From the NCBI GenBank assembly GCA_900320565.1, contig ONSR01000006.1, positions 1 to 44,721 on the forward strand: a stretch of 44,721 bases of DNA, written 5' to 3'. Source of the stretch: an uncultured Prevotellaceae bacterium. GTDB taxonomy: Bacteria > Bacteroidota > Bacteroidia > Bacteroidales > Bacteroidaceae. Each line of letters opens with the position of its first letter. Position 1 is the first letter of the stretch. The position numbers and the translations under genes were made by a program. Below, one piece after another: positions 1-8,508 of the stretch. The notes beneath the pieces were generated by a model, which was given only the letters and a program-made list of their open reading frames with translations, did no database searches and had not been told where the DNA came from.

Positions 1-1413
1 GCATTGGTCGCGAAGGTCGGCAGCCACTTCGAAGTCTTGCTTCTCGGCAGCATCGAGCTTCTTTCCCTCGAGTTCCTCAACGAGTTTCTCGAGCTTCATA
101 ACATCCTCAGGAACAGGGAAGTTCTGGATTCGCATACGACTTCCTGCTTCGTCGAGGGCATCGATTGCCTTGTCTGGGAAGCTCCTGTCAGTAATGTAAC
201 GGCCAGTCAACTTGACGCAAGCCATCAAGGCTTCGTCCGTGTAGCGCACGTTATGGTGTTTCTCGTATCTATCTCTCAGGTTTTGAAGGATTTGAAGGGT
301 CTCGTCGGCAGTCGTTGGAGCGACCAAAACCTTCTGGAAACGGCGTTCGAGAGCACCATCTTTCTCAATCGTTTTGCGGAACTCATCGAGCGTGGTGGAG
401 CCGATACATTGGAACTCACCTCTGCTTAGTGCTGGCTTCAGCATGTTGGCAGCGTCCATCGAGCCAGCAGCATTGCCGGCTCCAACGAGGGTGTGAATCT
501 CGTCGATGAAGACGATGACCTCAGGATTCTGCTGAAGCTCCTTGATGATGCAGCGCAGACGCTCTTCGAACTGACCGCGATACTTTGTTCCTGCTACAAC
601 ACTAGCAAGGTCGAGCACCACGATTCGCTTGTTCCAAAGTGTTCGGCTAATGCGGTGAGCCACAATGCGTTGAGCGAGTCCTTCCACGATGGCACTCTTT
701 CCCACACCTGGTTCGCCAATGAGAATCGGGTTGTTCTTCTTGCGTCGGTTCAGGATTTGAGCAACTCGCTCGATTTCTTTCTCTCGTCCCACAACTGGGT
801 CGAGCAAGTCGTTTGCAGCCATATAAGTAAGGTCTGTGCCGAAGTTGTCGAGGGCTAGCGTCTTGCTCTCCTGCTTCTTTTGCTGGCGGACCTGAATCAT
901 ATTGCCCTCCAAACCAGCAGAAACGGGCTCCATATCCTCGTCGTCATCGTCCATTCCATCGCCCGACCACTGATTGTTGTCTGTGGTCTGCTGACTGTTG
1001 ACCTTCTCGTATGTGATGTCGAGACGCTGCAAGATGTCGCTAGCCTCGTTGTCGTTTGCCTTCAGAATAGCAAGCAAGACGTGAATCGGTTCGATTGTTT
1101 CGGACTTCATCAGGCTTGCTTCGAGCTTGCAGAGACGCATGATGCGGTTTGCCTGCGTGTCGAAATTCATGTCGGCAGGGGTGGGAGAGATGAGCACTTG
1201 ATGCTGACGGGCTGTCATTTCGAGCTGACTCTTGAGCTGAGACACCCCATCTGGCAGGTAATATGCCAAGAGCTGACTGGCTTTGTTGTCAGTATGTCGG
1301 ATGATGCCCAGCAGGAGATGTAGCGGAGAAACGCTGCCACAATGCAGTCGGCTCGCCTCTTCCTTGCTGAAGTTCAGGATGTTGAACGTATCGGGTGAAA
1401 AGTTTGTTGTCAT
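1..1413 (-). CDS. clpC: ATP-dependent Clp protease ATP-binding subunit ClpC (5' part, runs off the window)
   Basis: The first 471 codons of an AAA+ Hsp100 unfoldase are visible, read from an ATG at 1411-1413. ClpC hands unfolded substrates to the ClpP peptidase in the cytoplasm. The order is ClpC-like: two N-terminal Clp repeats (residues ~1-140), an acidic linker with a run of aspartates, then AAA domain 1 with Walker A GEPGVGKS (near 692-722) and Walker [12 protein letters not shown], followed by the start of the charged middle domain ([20 protein letters not shown]) at the window edge. The second AAA domain and C-terminus lie outside. A strong Bacteroidetes promoter precedes the gene (1496-1526). 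The leader carries a period-7 array and the region upstream of the promoter a 22-nt repeat array. ClpB is less likely because its long coiled-coil insertion does not begin this way. Confidence 0.93.
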   Translation of the reverse strand, partial: MTTNFSPDTFNILNFSKEEASRLHCGSVSPLHLLLGIIRHTDNKASQLLAYYLPDGVSQLKSQLEMTARQHQVLISPTPADMNFDTQANRIMRLCKLEASLMKSETIEPIHVLLAILKANDNEASDILQRLDITYEKVNSQQTTDNNQWSGDGMDDDDEDMEPVSAGLEGNMIQVRQQKKQESKTLALDNFGTDLTYMAANDLLDPVVGREKEIERVAQILNRRKKNNPILIGEPGVGKSAIVEGLAQRIVAHRISRTLWNKRIVVLDLASVVAGTKYRGQFEERLRCIIKELQQNPEVIVFIDEIHTLVGAGNAAGSMDAANMLKPALSRGEFQCIGSTTLDEFRKTIEKDGALERRFQKVLVAPTTADETLQILQNLRDRYEKHHNVRYTDEALMACVKLTGRYITDRSFPDKAIDALDEAGSRMRIQNFPVPEDVMKLEKLVEELEGKKLDAAEKQDFEVAADLRDQC

Positions 1414-1414
1414 C

Positions 1415-1462
1415 TACTTTATTTACTATTTGACCATTTACAATTTACTATTTGCCCTTGTT
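1415..1462. repeat. period-7 array in the clpC leader
   Basis: On the minus strand the leader reads as degenerate heptamers of the type TAAATNG/CAAATAG, ending directly at the clpC start codon. It belongs to the class of AT-rich 7-nt tandem repeats found at many junctions in this window. Confidence 0.6.
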
Positions 1463-1495
1463 CTACAAATGTCGTGCCAAAAGTAGAACTGCCTG

Positions 1496-1526
1496 CAAAG
1501 ATACAATTTAGTGGGAGAAAAACAAA
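1496..1526 (-). promoter_or_regulatory. clpC promoter, Bacteroidetes type
   Basis: On the minus strand TTTG (1523-1526) is followed after exactly 19 nt by TATCTTTG (1496-1503), matching the Bacteroidetes -33/-7 consensus TTTG-N19/20-TAnnTTTG. Transcription would start near 1490, giving a leader of roughly 75 nt. Confidence 0.75.
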
Positions 1527-1570
1527 AGAAAAACACGTTTTTCTTTCATATCGTTAGTTAAAGCAGAAAA

Positions 1571-1658
1571 CTTGGCACGTCATCTTTGTAAACTTAACAC
1601 GTTAAGTTCGTCAACTTGGCACGTTAAGTTTGCCAATTAAGCACGCCTAGTTTTTCCA
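1571..1658 (+). repeat. 22-nt repeat array A (4 units)
   Basis: Four units of exactly 22 nt: 1571-1592, 1593-1614, 1615-1636 and 1637-1658. Each has CAC at unit positions 6-8 and a spacer like TTTGCCAA at the end. Unit 2 has the perfect hairpin arms CTTAA-CACG-TTAAG. The array lies about 50 nt downstream of the stop of the 1707-2165 gene. Confidence 0.85.
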
Positions 1659-1706
1659 ACACCTTAACCTATTTATTCTATGAGCTTTACCTCTTTCTGG
1701 GAAAGG

Positions 1707-2165
1707 CTATTGTAAACTTGTGATTTTGATGTGTTGTGCGAGTTCTTTTTCCTTGTAGAAGCCGCCAATATGCATGATGATATAGGTGCATCCGTCGAAC
1801 TCAATCACCATATCCTTATAGCCGTTTTCGCTCTCCCAAACACGGATGTCAAACAATTTGTTTAGGAGAAATTTTTTGAATAGGTTTCCTTTGATTTTCA
1901 GAACCTTAGTTGTCTTTAGTTTCTTGAAACCTTTAATCTGCTCGTACTCGCTGAAAAACGGCTGGATGAGGCTGGTTGCTTCGCCAAAATCCAAAGTTTC
2001 GAGTACCTTGACACCCGTTTCGTCTGGAATGGAATCCTTGCTGTTTTTGTATTCTACGGCTGGGTTGTTTCTGTATTTGAAAATCAATAGATCCAGCTCT
2101 TTGTTCTGTGCCCAACCCGAAGCGAAAGCCCAAAACGCTAATATTAATAATGTATAACGCCTCAT
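1707..2165 (-). CDS. small secreted protein of unknown function
   Basis: A 152-residue protein with a clear signal peptide ([20 protein letters not shown]), so it is probably periplasmic or surface associated. The mature part is mixed-charge, with no cysteine pair or catalytic motif that I recognise. The size and the C-terminal pattern of short beta strands (MVIEFDGCTYIIMHIGGF) resemble the DUF4252-like small exported proteins of Bacteroidetes, but this is only an impression. Its ATG overlaps the uvrA stop (ATGA, 2162-2165), so translation is probably coupled to uvrA. A 22-nt repeat array follows its 3' end. Confidence 0.75.
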   Translation of the reverse strand: MRRYTLLILAFWAFASGWAQNKELDLLIFKYRNNPAVEYKNSKDSIPDETGVKVLETLDFGEATSLIQPFFSEYEQIKGFKKLKTTKVLKIKGNLFKKFLLNKLFDIRVWESENGYKDMVIEFDGCTYIIMHIGGFYKEKELAQHIKITSLQ

Positions 2166-4942
2166 TTTGTATGCTCTTCTTTTGGAGTTCCACAGTAAAG
2201 AACCTCGCCACCATTGCGTCCTCCGCCTGGTCCCATCTCGATAATCCAGTCGGCAGAACGGATGATGTCGGGATTGTGCTCTATGACGATAATCGTATTG
2301 CCTTTGTCCACCAGCCTGCCAAGCACGTCGAGCAGGACGCGAATGTCCTCGAAATGCAGTCCTGTAGTGGGTTCGTCGAGGATGTAGAGCGTGCGTCCCG
2401 TATCTCTTCGAGCCAGTTCTGCAGCCAATTTGACGCGCTGACTCTCACCTCCAGAAAGGGTGTTGCTGGGCTGACCAAGTTTGATGTAACCCAATCCGAC
2501 TTCCTGCAAGACCTTAATCTTACCAAGTATCGTGGGCTGATTGGCAAAGAACTCAACCGCTTGATTGATAGTCATATCCAGAACATCCGCGATGCTCTTG
2601 CCTCGGAACCTGACTTCGAGCGTCTCTCTGTTATAGCGCTTTCCTCGACATTCCTCGCAAGGCACGAAGACGTCGGGCAGGAAGTTCATCTCGATGGTGC
2701 GGTAACCATTGCCGCCACAAGTTTCACAACGTCCACCTTTCACGTTGAAGGAGAATCTGCCAGGCTTGTAACCTCGGATTCTTGCCTCAGGAAGTTCCAC
2801 GAAAAGCTTGCGGATGTCAGTAAAGACATCTGTATAAGTGGCTGGATTAGAGCGAGGTGTGCGGCCAAGAGGACTCTGGTCAACGTCAATTATCTTGTCG
2901 ATATTCTCCAGTCCCTCAATGGCTTTGTAGGGCAGAGGTTCAGCCAGCGAGCGATAGAAATGCTTGCTCAGGATGGGGTAGAGCGTTTCGCTGATGAGCG
3001 AACTCTTGCCGCTTCCGCTCACGCCAGTTATGCAAATCAGTTTTCCAAGCGGGATGCAGACGTCGATATTCTTCAGGTTGTGACCGCTCGCACCCTTGAT
3101 GGTCAACGAAAGACCGTTGCCTTTTCGATATTCTAAAGGTGGGTCGATTGTCAGTTCGTTCTTCAGATATTTGCTTGTCAGCGTGTCTTTTTTCAGCATT
3201 TCCTTGTAAGTTCCCTGGAAGACGACTTCGCCTCCTCGACGACCAGCAAGGGGACCTATATCGACGATGTAGTCAGCATTCTCCATCATCTCTCGGTCAT
3301 GTTCCACGACCAGCACGGTGTTGCCTGCGTCTCGAAGTGCCTGAAGGGAATGGATGAGCTTGATGTTGTCGCGCTGATGCAGGCCGATACTGGGTTCGTC
3401 GAGTATGTAGAGGACGCCTACAAGCTGGCTTCCGATCTGTGTTGCCAAGCGGATTCGCTGACTCTCGCCACCAGAAAGACTCATCGAGGGACGCGAAAGT
3501 GACAGATAGTCAAGTCCGACATCAAGCAGGAACTTCAGTCTGGTCTTTATTTCCTTTGTGATTTCCTGTGCAATAGCCAATTGACGCTTGCTGATTCTCT
3601 TGTCCAAACCTTCCAGCCATTCGTAGAGCTGTCCCAGTTCAAGAGCAGATACTTCGGCGATATTCTTGCCGTCGAGCAGGAAGTGAAGCGACTCTTTTTT
3701 CAATCTTTGGCCTTTGCATTCGGGGCATTCACAGGTTCCGCTGAACTGCTCGGCCCATCGCTGAGCCGCAACACCAACTTCAGCATCCTTCATTTGCTCA
3801 ATGTATTTGACCAAACCGTCGAATTCCGTATAGACATCATTCGTGGTTTTCGTCTTGCTGGCACTAATTCGGATGCGTTCAGGACTGCCCTCCAAGATTT
3901 CGTCTATCGCTTCTTCAGGAACCTCGCCAAGTGGTGTATCGGCCGTACATCCATAAGATTCGAGCACAGTTTCCACTTGCCAGAATATCATAGCCTGCTT
4001 TGCTTTGCCAAGCGGAGCGAAGCCTCCGTCGCGAAGCGAAAGGGTAGGGTCGGGAATGACCTTGTTTCGGTCGATGATATGAACGAAGCCAAGGCCCTTG
4101 CAACGCGGGCAAGCGCCTTGAGGACTGTTGAACGAGAAGTCGTGAGGAGCTGGGTCGTGATAGGAGATACCTGTTGTGGGGCACATCAAGTGCTTGCTGT
4201 AATGGCGCACTTCGTTTGTGTCCATATTGCAGACAAGCATTTCGCCTTCGCCTTGCTTCATGGCAATGGCGACACTCTGAACGAGTCGCTTATCGTCTCT
4301 CTCCTGCACTTGAAGGCGGTCAATCACAACCTCGATGCTATGATTGCGATAGCGGTCGAGCTTCATGCCAGGCAAGAGTTCCTGCATTTCGCCGTCCACG
4401 CGAGCATAGAGATATCCTTTGCGACGGATGTTCTCGAAGAGTTCCTTGTAGTGTCCCTTGCGGTTCTTGACGAGCGGAGCCAGCAGGATGATGCGTTTCC
4501 CCAGGTATTCATTCAGGAGCAGGTCAATAATCTGCTCTTCCGTATAGCGCACCATCTTCTCGCCAGTGACGTAGGAATAGGCTTCGGCAGTCCTTGCGTA
4601 AAGCAACCTGAGGAAGTCATATATCTCGGTAGTTGTGCCGACGGTACTTCTGGGGTTCTTGTTGGTGGTCTTCTGCTCGATGCTGATGACGGGACTCAGC
4701 CCTGTAATCTTATCGACATCGGGTCGTTCCATTCCGCCCAAGAAGTTGCGAGCATAAGCACTGAACGTCTCGATATAGCGGCGCTGACCTTCTGCATAAA
4801 TGGTGTCGAAAGCAAGCGACGACTTTCCACTACCGCTGAGACCAGTAAATACAGTAAGACTGTTACGCGGAATCTCAACGTCCACGTTCTTCAGATTATG
4901 GACGCGAGCACCCTCCACGCAAATCTTCTGTTCACTCGCCAT
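2162..4942 (-). CDS. uvrA: UvrABC excinuclease subunit A
   Basis: UvrA is the damage-sensing ATPase dimer of nucleotide excision repair and loads UvrB. Both ABC ATPase halves are present: Walker [10 protein letters not shown] near the N-terminus and GVSGSGKSS in the second half, with two LSGGESQR signatures. The second zinc module is intact (CETCGGNG ... PCEECRGKR). The first has CPTTGISY instead of the usual CPxCG, so one expected zinc-binding cysteine is replaced by threonine. I place the start at ATG 4942 ([19 protein letters not shown], 926 aa) because homologs begin about there; this overlaps the upstream gene by 11 nt. In-frame ATGs at 4966 and 5014 would give longer overlaps. The stop is coupled to the next gene. 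Confidence 0.96.
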   Translation of the reverse strand: MASEQKICVEGARVHNLKNVDVEIPRNSLTVFTGLSGSGKSSLAFDTIYAEGQRRYIETFSAYARNFLGGMERPDVDKITGLSPVISIEQKTTNKNPRSTVGTTTEIYDFLRLLYARTAEAYSYVTGEKMVRYTEEQIIDLLLNEYLGKRIILLAPLVKNRKGHYKELFENIRRKGYLYARVDGEMQELLPGMKLDRYRNHSIEVVIDRLQVQERDDKRLVQSVAIAMKQGEGEMLVCNMDTNEVRHYSKHLMCPTTGISYHDPAPHDFSFNSPQGACPRCKGLGFVHIIDRNKVIPDPTLSLRDGGFAPLGKAKQAMIFWQVETVLESYGCTADTPLGEVPEEAIDEILEGSPERIRISASKTKTTNDVYTEFDGLVKYIEQMKDAEVGVAAQRWAEQFSGTCECPECKGQRLKKESLHFLLDGKNIAEVSALELGQLYEWLEGLDKRISKRQLAIAQEITKEIKTRLKFLLDVGLDYLSLSRPSMSLSGGESQRIRLATQIGSQLVGVLYILDEPSIGLHQRDNIKLIHSLQALRDAGNTVLVVEHDREMMENADYIVDIGPLAGRRGGEVVFQGTYKEMLKKDTLTSKYLKNELTIDPPLEYRKGNGLSLTIKGASGHNLKNIDVCIPLGKLICITGVSGSGKSSLISETLYPILSKHFYRSLAEPLPYKAIEGLENIDKIIDVDQSPLGRTPRSNPATYTDVFTDIRKLFVELPEARIRGYKPGRFSFNVKGGRCETCGGNGYRTIEMNFLPDVFVPCEECRGKRYNRETLEVRFRGKSIADVLDMTINQAVEFFANQPTILGKIKVLQEVGLGYIKLGQPSNTLSGGESQRVKLAAELARRDTGRTLYILDEPTTGLHFEDIRVLLDVLGRLVDKGNTIIVIEHNPDIIRSADWIIEMGPGGGRNGGEVLYCGTPKEEHTK

Positions 4943-5699
4943 CTGTGGTGCCTTCGCTTTCGGCATTGTTGTAACTTGTAATGACGTTGATGGCTTTCTT
5001 GATGTTGTAGTCAATGCCGTCGCTTCCCTTGGCTGTTACGCGAAGGAAATAGACGCCGTCTTTCACGACTTTCCCATTCACCTTACCGTCCCATCCGCCA
5101 TGTATGTCGTCCCACGAATAGAGCTTCTTTCCCCAGCGATTGAATATTGCTGCATGGAATTCTACAATACCCTTGAAGCCTTCTTTGGGTTTGAGCTCAT
5201 CGTTCTGACCTATGCTGCAGCCTGGAGAGATGCCGTTAGGGAACTCCAACTTGCTTTCGCTGATAGAGAATCTGATGGTTTTGGGGTCTTCGCCTTCTTC
5301 GGGGAATTCGTAGAGGATGTTTTCCCCCTCTTCGTCATAGAATCGGGCATTCAGCTGAACAGCATAGCTGCCGCTTTCGTTGAAATCCATCTCGAGTTCC
5401 TCGAACTCGCCATATTGACTGCCACGACGCAGGATGGGTTCGCTCGTGTTGCCGCCTGTGTTGGTTTTCGTGTTAGTGATAGTCCAGGTGTAGAGCACGT
5501 TGCACGGCTCGCTCAGATTGGCCTTGAACACTATTCGGACAGGTGCGCTCAGCGGCTTTGTGTCGGGAGCAATGACATCAGTCTCTTCCTCTCCCTCTTC
5601 ATTGGTTAGGTAATATGTGGCGGATGGGTCAACTGTTGGTGATTGTGCCCAAGCCATAAGAGGCATCAGAACAAGGAAAAAGAATAGGATACGCTTCAT
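4932..5699 (-). CDS. secreted protein with gliding-motility-type C-terminal (CHU_C) domain
   Basis: A 255-residue exported protein with signal peptide [19 protein letters not shown]. The C-terminal third (about residues 165-240) matches the CHU_C/type B sorting domain: [22 protein letters not shown] and [13 protein letters not shown] are diagnostic. Such domains are associated with the type IX secretion system. The middle is a beta-rich PKD/Ig-like segment (VLYTWTITN), so the protein may be an adhesin-like or cell-surface fragment. It is short for this class. Its 3' end overlaps the start of uvrA. A divergent promoter pair separates it from the LysM gene. Confidence 0.85.
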   Translation of the reverse strand: MKRILFFFLVLMPLMAWAQSPTVDPSATYYLTNEEGEEETDVIAPDTKPLSAPVRIVFKANLSEPCNVLYTWTITNTKTNTGGNTSEPILRRGSQYGEFEELEMDFNESGSYAVQLNARFYDEEGENILYEFPEEGEDPKTIRFSISESKLEFPNGISPGCSIGQNDELKPKEGFKGIVEFHAAIFNRWGKKLYSWDDIHGGWDGKVNGKVVKDGVYFLRVTAKGSDGIDYNIKKAINVITSYNNAESEGTTDGE

Positions 5700-5716
5700 C
5701 TTTTATATATTTTGTG

Positions 5717-5724
5717 CAAAAATA
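5717..5724 (-). promoter_or_regulatory. -7 element for the CHU_C protein/uvrA transcript
   Basis: TATTTTTG on the minus strand fits TAnnTTTG and lies 18 nt upstream of the start codon at 5699. No clear -33 TTTG is visible; the upstream DNA is a heptamer array. Confidence 0.5.
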
Positions 5725-5730
5725 CAAAAT

Positions 5731-5765
5731 AATTATGAACTATGAACTATGAATTATGAATTATT
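5731..5765. repeat. heptamer array between divergent promoters
   Basis: Five consecutive 7-nt units (AATTATG, AACTATG, AACTATG, AATTATG, AATTATT) fill the DNA between the two divergent -7 elements, where the -33 regions would normally lie. Confidence 0.85.
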
Positions 5766-5769
5766 TTCG

Positions 5770-5777
5770 TACCTTTG
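5770..5777 (+). promoter_or_regulatory. -7 element for the LysM gene
   Basis: TACCTTTG fits the Bacteroidetes -7 consensus and lies only 5 nt before the ATG at 5783, so the leader is very short. No TTTG is present at the expected -33 distance. Confidence 0.6.
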
Positions 5778-5782
5778 CATAG

Positions 5783-7108
5783 ATGAAACGTATTTTAATA
5801 CTTCTTTATTGTCTTTGGCCGATGCTTTTATTCGGTCAGGGCATACTTTCGACGCTCGAGGGCATGCATTCCGTTGTCAAGGGCGAGACTTGGGAGAGTG
5901 TGGCTGCCAATTACGGCGTCTCTATCATGGAGCTTCAGGCTGCCAATCCTGACGTGAAACGCCAGAAGTTGAAGAAAGGCACTTTGCTGATTATCCCCAA
6001 GAAGCAACAACAGATAAGCTATGTGCCTGTCAGTGAAGTGCCAGAGAAGCCACTCCGAGTTATTCGTACCGTCATATCCGACCTGAAGGTTGGCGTGATG
6101 CTTCCGCTTAGCGACAAGAAGATGGTGGAGTTCTATCGTGGCTTGCTGATGGCTGCGGACAGCGTTCGCAAGAGTGGCGTCAATCTCGACATCCATGCGT
6201 GGGATTGCGGAACAACTTCTGCTCAGGTCGAGGCTTTACTTCCAAAGATAGGTGAGTTGGACGTGCTGTTCGGTCCTGCTTCTGCGACGCAGATTCCTGC
6301 TGTGGCCGAAGCCTGCAAGGAACGTGGAACACGTCTCGTTCTACCTTTCTTCACGGGCCAAACCATGCAGGATTATCCGCTCGTCTATAACGCTACGCCT
6401 TCCAATACTGTCCTCTTCGAAGCTGCTACCAAGAAGTTTATGAGTTTTTATGCGGACAGGAACTATGTAATCGTGAACAGCGGCAAAACGGATTTCAAGG
6501 GCAAACTGCTGACAGAAGCTATCACTCAGGGGCTTTCCGAGCGTTCCGTAACGCCCAGAACACTTGCCATCGAAGGCGATGATTTCGCCTATGAGACTGC
6601 CTTCAATCAGTTCCGCGAGAATATGATTGTCCTCGATGACAGCAGCCTACCTTCGCTTAACACTCTCCTTTCGCACCTAAAAGCGTTCCGCCAGAATCAT
6701 CCGCAGTACCGCCTTTCGCTCGTCGGTTATTCCGAATGGCAAGACGAAGCAGAGACGCTGATGGGCGATTTCTTTGCCTTCGACACCTATATCGTCTCTC
6801 CATGCTATTATAATCGTTTGGACGACAGGATAAAGCGCTTCGAGCGCACCTATGCAAGGAACTTCCGCGCATACATCTTGAAGGAGAATCCTCGCTATGC
6901 AGCCTTGGGGTTCGACCTCGGGTGTTACTTCCTGACGGGCCTCGCTACGCAAGGCGACACTTTCGAACAGATGCAGAATAGCCTTCGCCAGAAGCCCTAC
7001 CAGAACTGGTTCCGCTTCGAGCGCAGCACATCGGGATTGAGCTTCACCAACAGCTTCGTCCAGTTTATCCATTACACACCCGAAAGCAAGATAGAGCTAA
7101 TCCGATGA
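5783..7108 (+). CDS. LysM-domain periplasmic ligand-binding protein
   Basis: A 441-residue exported protein. After a signal peptide (MKRILILLYCLWPMLLFGQG) comes one LysM peptidoglycan-binding repeat (residues ~29-72, HSVVKGETWESVAANYGVS ... GTLLIIPKK). It is followed by a type I periplasmic-binding-protein fold resembling branched-chain amino-acid/amidase-regulator receptors (VGVMLPLSDKKMVEFYRGLLMAADSV, LFGPASATQIPAVAEAC). This architecture is common in Bacteroidetes, where these proteins are probably wall-anchored sensors or scaffolds rather than transporter subunits; that role is inferred. It ends with an ATGA overlap into the next gene, an outer-membrane barrel, so the two are co-translated. 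Confidence 0.88.
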   Translation: MKRILILLYCLWPMLLFGQGILSTLEGMHSVVKGETWESVAANYGVSIMELQAANPDVKRQKLKKGTLLIIPKKQQQISYVPVSEVPEKPLRVIRTVISDLKVGVMLPLSDKKMVEFYRGLLMAADSVRKSGVNLDIHAWDCGTTSAQVEALLPKIGELDVLFGPASATQIPAVAEACKERGTRLVLPFFTGQTMQDYPLVYNATPSNTVLFEAATKKFMSFYADRNYVIVNSGKTDFKGKLLTEAITQGLSERSVTPRTLAIEGDDFAYETAFNQFRENMIVLDDSSLPSLNTLLSHLKAFRQNHPQYRLSLVGYSEWQDEAETLMGDFFAFDTYIVSPCYYNRLDDRIKRFERTYARNFRAYILKENPRYAALGFDLGCYFLTGLATQGDTFEQMQNSLRQKPYQNWFRFERSTSGLSFTNSFVQFIHYTPESKIELIR

Positions 7109-7824
7109 AACGCCTCCTTTTCATTTTTCATTTTTCATTTTTCATTTTTCATTTAGCGTTAGCTCAGGTCGGCGAGCCGCGCACAGACCTTGCCATAGGC
7201 GTTAATGGTGGCGTTGCTGTGAACAAAGTCATGTTCAAGCCCTCCATCAAGCAAACTTTCAAGCCAGGTGCAGTGATGGGCGTTACGGTGCGCTACACTT
7301 GCGAGAAGTATTTCAAGATGCTCTGCGCTTTTCAAGGGGAAGTCAACTATTCGCAAGCGGGCTGGAAGGAGAAGACGGAGAGTGGCGACAACCTGTATCA
7401 GCGAACAGTCCATTACGTTCAGATTCCCCTGCTGGCCAATCTGGGCTTCGGACGTGAACATGGAGGCGTGAAAGGCTTCCTCAATGTCGGACCGCAACTG
7501 GGCTTTGTCATAGGCGAGACGGTGAAGACAACAGGCGACGGTTCAGGTTATGTCCCTCCTCAGTTTCTGCTCGAGGGCCTGCCCAATCAGCACGACATGA
7601 ACGTAGAGAAGAAGTTCGAATACGGCATTACGGGCGGCCTCGGAATGGACATCAGCACGAAGAACGGCCACCATTTCATCATCGAGGGCCGCTACTTCTA
7701 TGCTTTGAGCGACATCTTCGGCAACTCGAAGAAAGACCCCTTCGCCCGTAGCGCCAACAGCACCATCATCGCCAAAGTGTCCTATCTCTTCGACATCAAA
7801 AAGACTTCAATCAATAAGGATTGA
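7105..7824 (+). CDS. outer-membrane beta-barrel protein (PorT-like family)
   Basis: A 239-residue protein with alternating beta-strand segments (TDLAIGVNGGVAVNKV, GVMGVTVRYTCEKYFKM, LQGEVNYSQAGWK, HFIIEGRYFYALSDIFG) ending YLFDIKK, typical of the small outer-membrane barrel (OMP_b-brl_2/PorT-like) families of Bacteroidetes. The signal peptide is unusual. Its hydrophobic core is encoded by five perfect tandem copies of TTTTCAT (7118-7152), so gain or loss of one unit would shift the frame. It overlaps the LysM gene by 4 nt (ATGA). PorT itself is a type IX secretion component; calling this protein PorT would go beyond the evidence. Confidence 0.87.
   Translation: MKRLLFIFHFSFFIFHLALAQVGEPRTDLAIGVNGGVAVNKVMFKPSIKQTFKPGAVMGVTVRYTCEKYFKMLCAFQGEVNYSQAGWKEKTESGDNLYQRTVHYVQIPLLANLGFGREHGGVKGFLNVGPQLGFVIGETVKTTGDGSGYVPPQFLLEGLPNQHDMNVEKKFEYGITGGLGMDISTKNGHHFIIEGRYFYALSDIFGNSKKDPFARSANSTIIAKVSYLFDIKKTSINKD
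7118..7152. repeat. five perfect TTTTCAT tandem copies in the signal peptide
   Basis: The units are 7118-7124, 7125-7131, 7132-7138, 7139-7145 and 7146-7152, all identical. They encode the repeating FHFSFFI hydrophobic core. Seven is not a multiple of three, so copy-number change by slippage would frameshift the gene after about ten codons. Confidence 0.95.
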
Positions 7825-7936
7825 TAATTTCAATCGATCTAGTGTCATTTTGTCACTTTTTGCACACTCGTCAAAAGTGTGGAATATGCATAGATTATGC
7901 AAGGATTTGCCCGACTCTACAGGTGGGGTTTTCAAA

Positions 7937-8024
7937 CTTCACGTGTGAAGTTTTCAAAGTCCACGTGTGAAGTTTCAAAATTCCTCGTGTGAAGTTTACC
8001 GACATCACGCGTCAAAAAGTGTGC
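7937..8024 (+). repeat. 22-nt repeat array B (4 units)
   Basis: Units 7937-7958, 7959-7980 and 7981-8002 are clear; 8003-8024 is degenerate. Unit 1 has perfect arms CTTCA-CGTG-TGAAG. Relative to array A the stem bases change on both sides (A to C with T to G). The array starts 113 nt after the stop of the beta-barrel gene. Confidence 0.75.
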
Positions 8025-8215
8025 AATTTCGGGTCAAAACGGCTGCTTTTGCTAAGTGGAGTTGTCAATTTTGAATTATGAATTTAGTTATCTTGAATTG
8101 TATCTTGCTGGTTTTCAGTACGAACTTGATTTAAGCCCTTCTTTTTGTCCGAGGGTCAAAAATCAAGGTCAAAGCCCTTTTCGTCGCTCTATGCGCGTCT
8201 GCATAAACATTCAGT

Positions 8216-8242
8216 GTAAGCAAAAAGCCGCTTTTGCTTTAC
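8216..8242 (+). other. imperfect hairpin
   Basis: GTAAGCAAAAAG-CCG-CTTTTGCTTTAC forms an imperfect stem of about 11 bp. It has no T-tract, so it is not a convincing intrinsic terminator. Confidence 0.4.
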
Positions 8243-8281
8243 AAATTGTCAGTTTTGCATCAGGCTTTGGCTTGTTTAACC

Positions 8282-8413
8282 AACAATCTTGACACATTCA
8301 GGCTGCTTCAACTGCACGAGTCAGAGACTATCTACAATCTCTCCGGACAAGTGGTTGGTAAGGACTACAAGGGTATCGTCATTAAGAATGGTAAGAAAGT
8401 CCTCATGAAGTAG
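8282..8413 (+). pseudogene. C-terminal remnant of a secreted Bacteroidales protein
   Basis: An open frame with no start codon ends at a TAG (8411-8413). Its last residues, ETIYNLSGQVVGKDYKGIVI followed by KNGKKVLMK, match the conserved C-terminal tail of many large secreted or surface proteins in Prevotella-like bacteria (compare the GH76 protein here, MYNLAGQRLSKLQKGINIV...). Upstream of about 8290 the frame no longer resembles this class and it soon hits a stop. The intact terminator right after it suggests that a whole gene once ended here and the rest was deleted or decayed. Confidence 0.6.
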
Positions 8414-8452
8414 GGCTGCTCGCACTGACCGGCATAAAGCGGTATTAAGACA

Positions 8453-8486
8453 AAAGCCTCGCTCACAGGAGCGGGGCTTTTTTTTT
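8453..8486 (+). terminator. strong intrinsic terminator
   Basis: A 12-bp stem with one G-T pair (AAAGCCTCGCTC / GAGCGGGGCTTT), tetraloop ACAG and nine T residues (8478-8486). It reads in the plus direction behind the gene remnant. In the minus direction only four T follow, so termination of dnaG here would be weaker. Confidence 0.9.
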
Positions 8487-8508
8487 CTTGTGTTGTATTT
8501 ATTGGCTT

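Larger units (their letters stand above)
7825..8508. other. gene-poor stretch of 684 bp
   Basis: No intact gene is visible. The stretch holds a 22-nt repeat array (7937-8024), a short heptamer run (about 8067-8087), an imperfect hairpin (8216-8242), the remnant of a gene's C-terminus (8282-8413) and a strong terminator (8453-8486). The sequence CGTCAAAA(A)GTGTG occurs twice, near 7869 and 8010. It is most likely the decayed site of a lost secreted-protein gene. Confidence 0.7.

Noticed and set aside
2108-4981. Large open frames antisense to uvrA (for example 3581-4981 +)
   Set aside because: They are shadows of the uvrA codon pattern, with no recognisable domain.
5783-7108. Calling the LysM protein an amino-acid ABC transporter subunit
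   Set aside because: There is no permease or ATPase nearby and the LysM domain is not a transporter feature; the similarity is only to the binding fold.
8056-8292. 78-codon open frame upstream of the gene remnant
   Set aside because: It begins in a heptamer run and its translation looks random; it is not in the frame of the conserved tail at 8282-8413.
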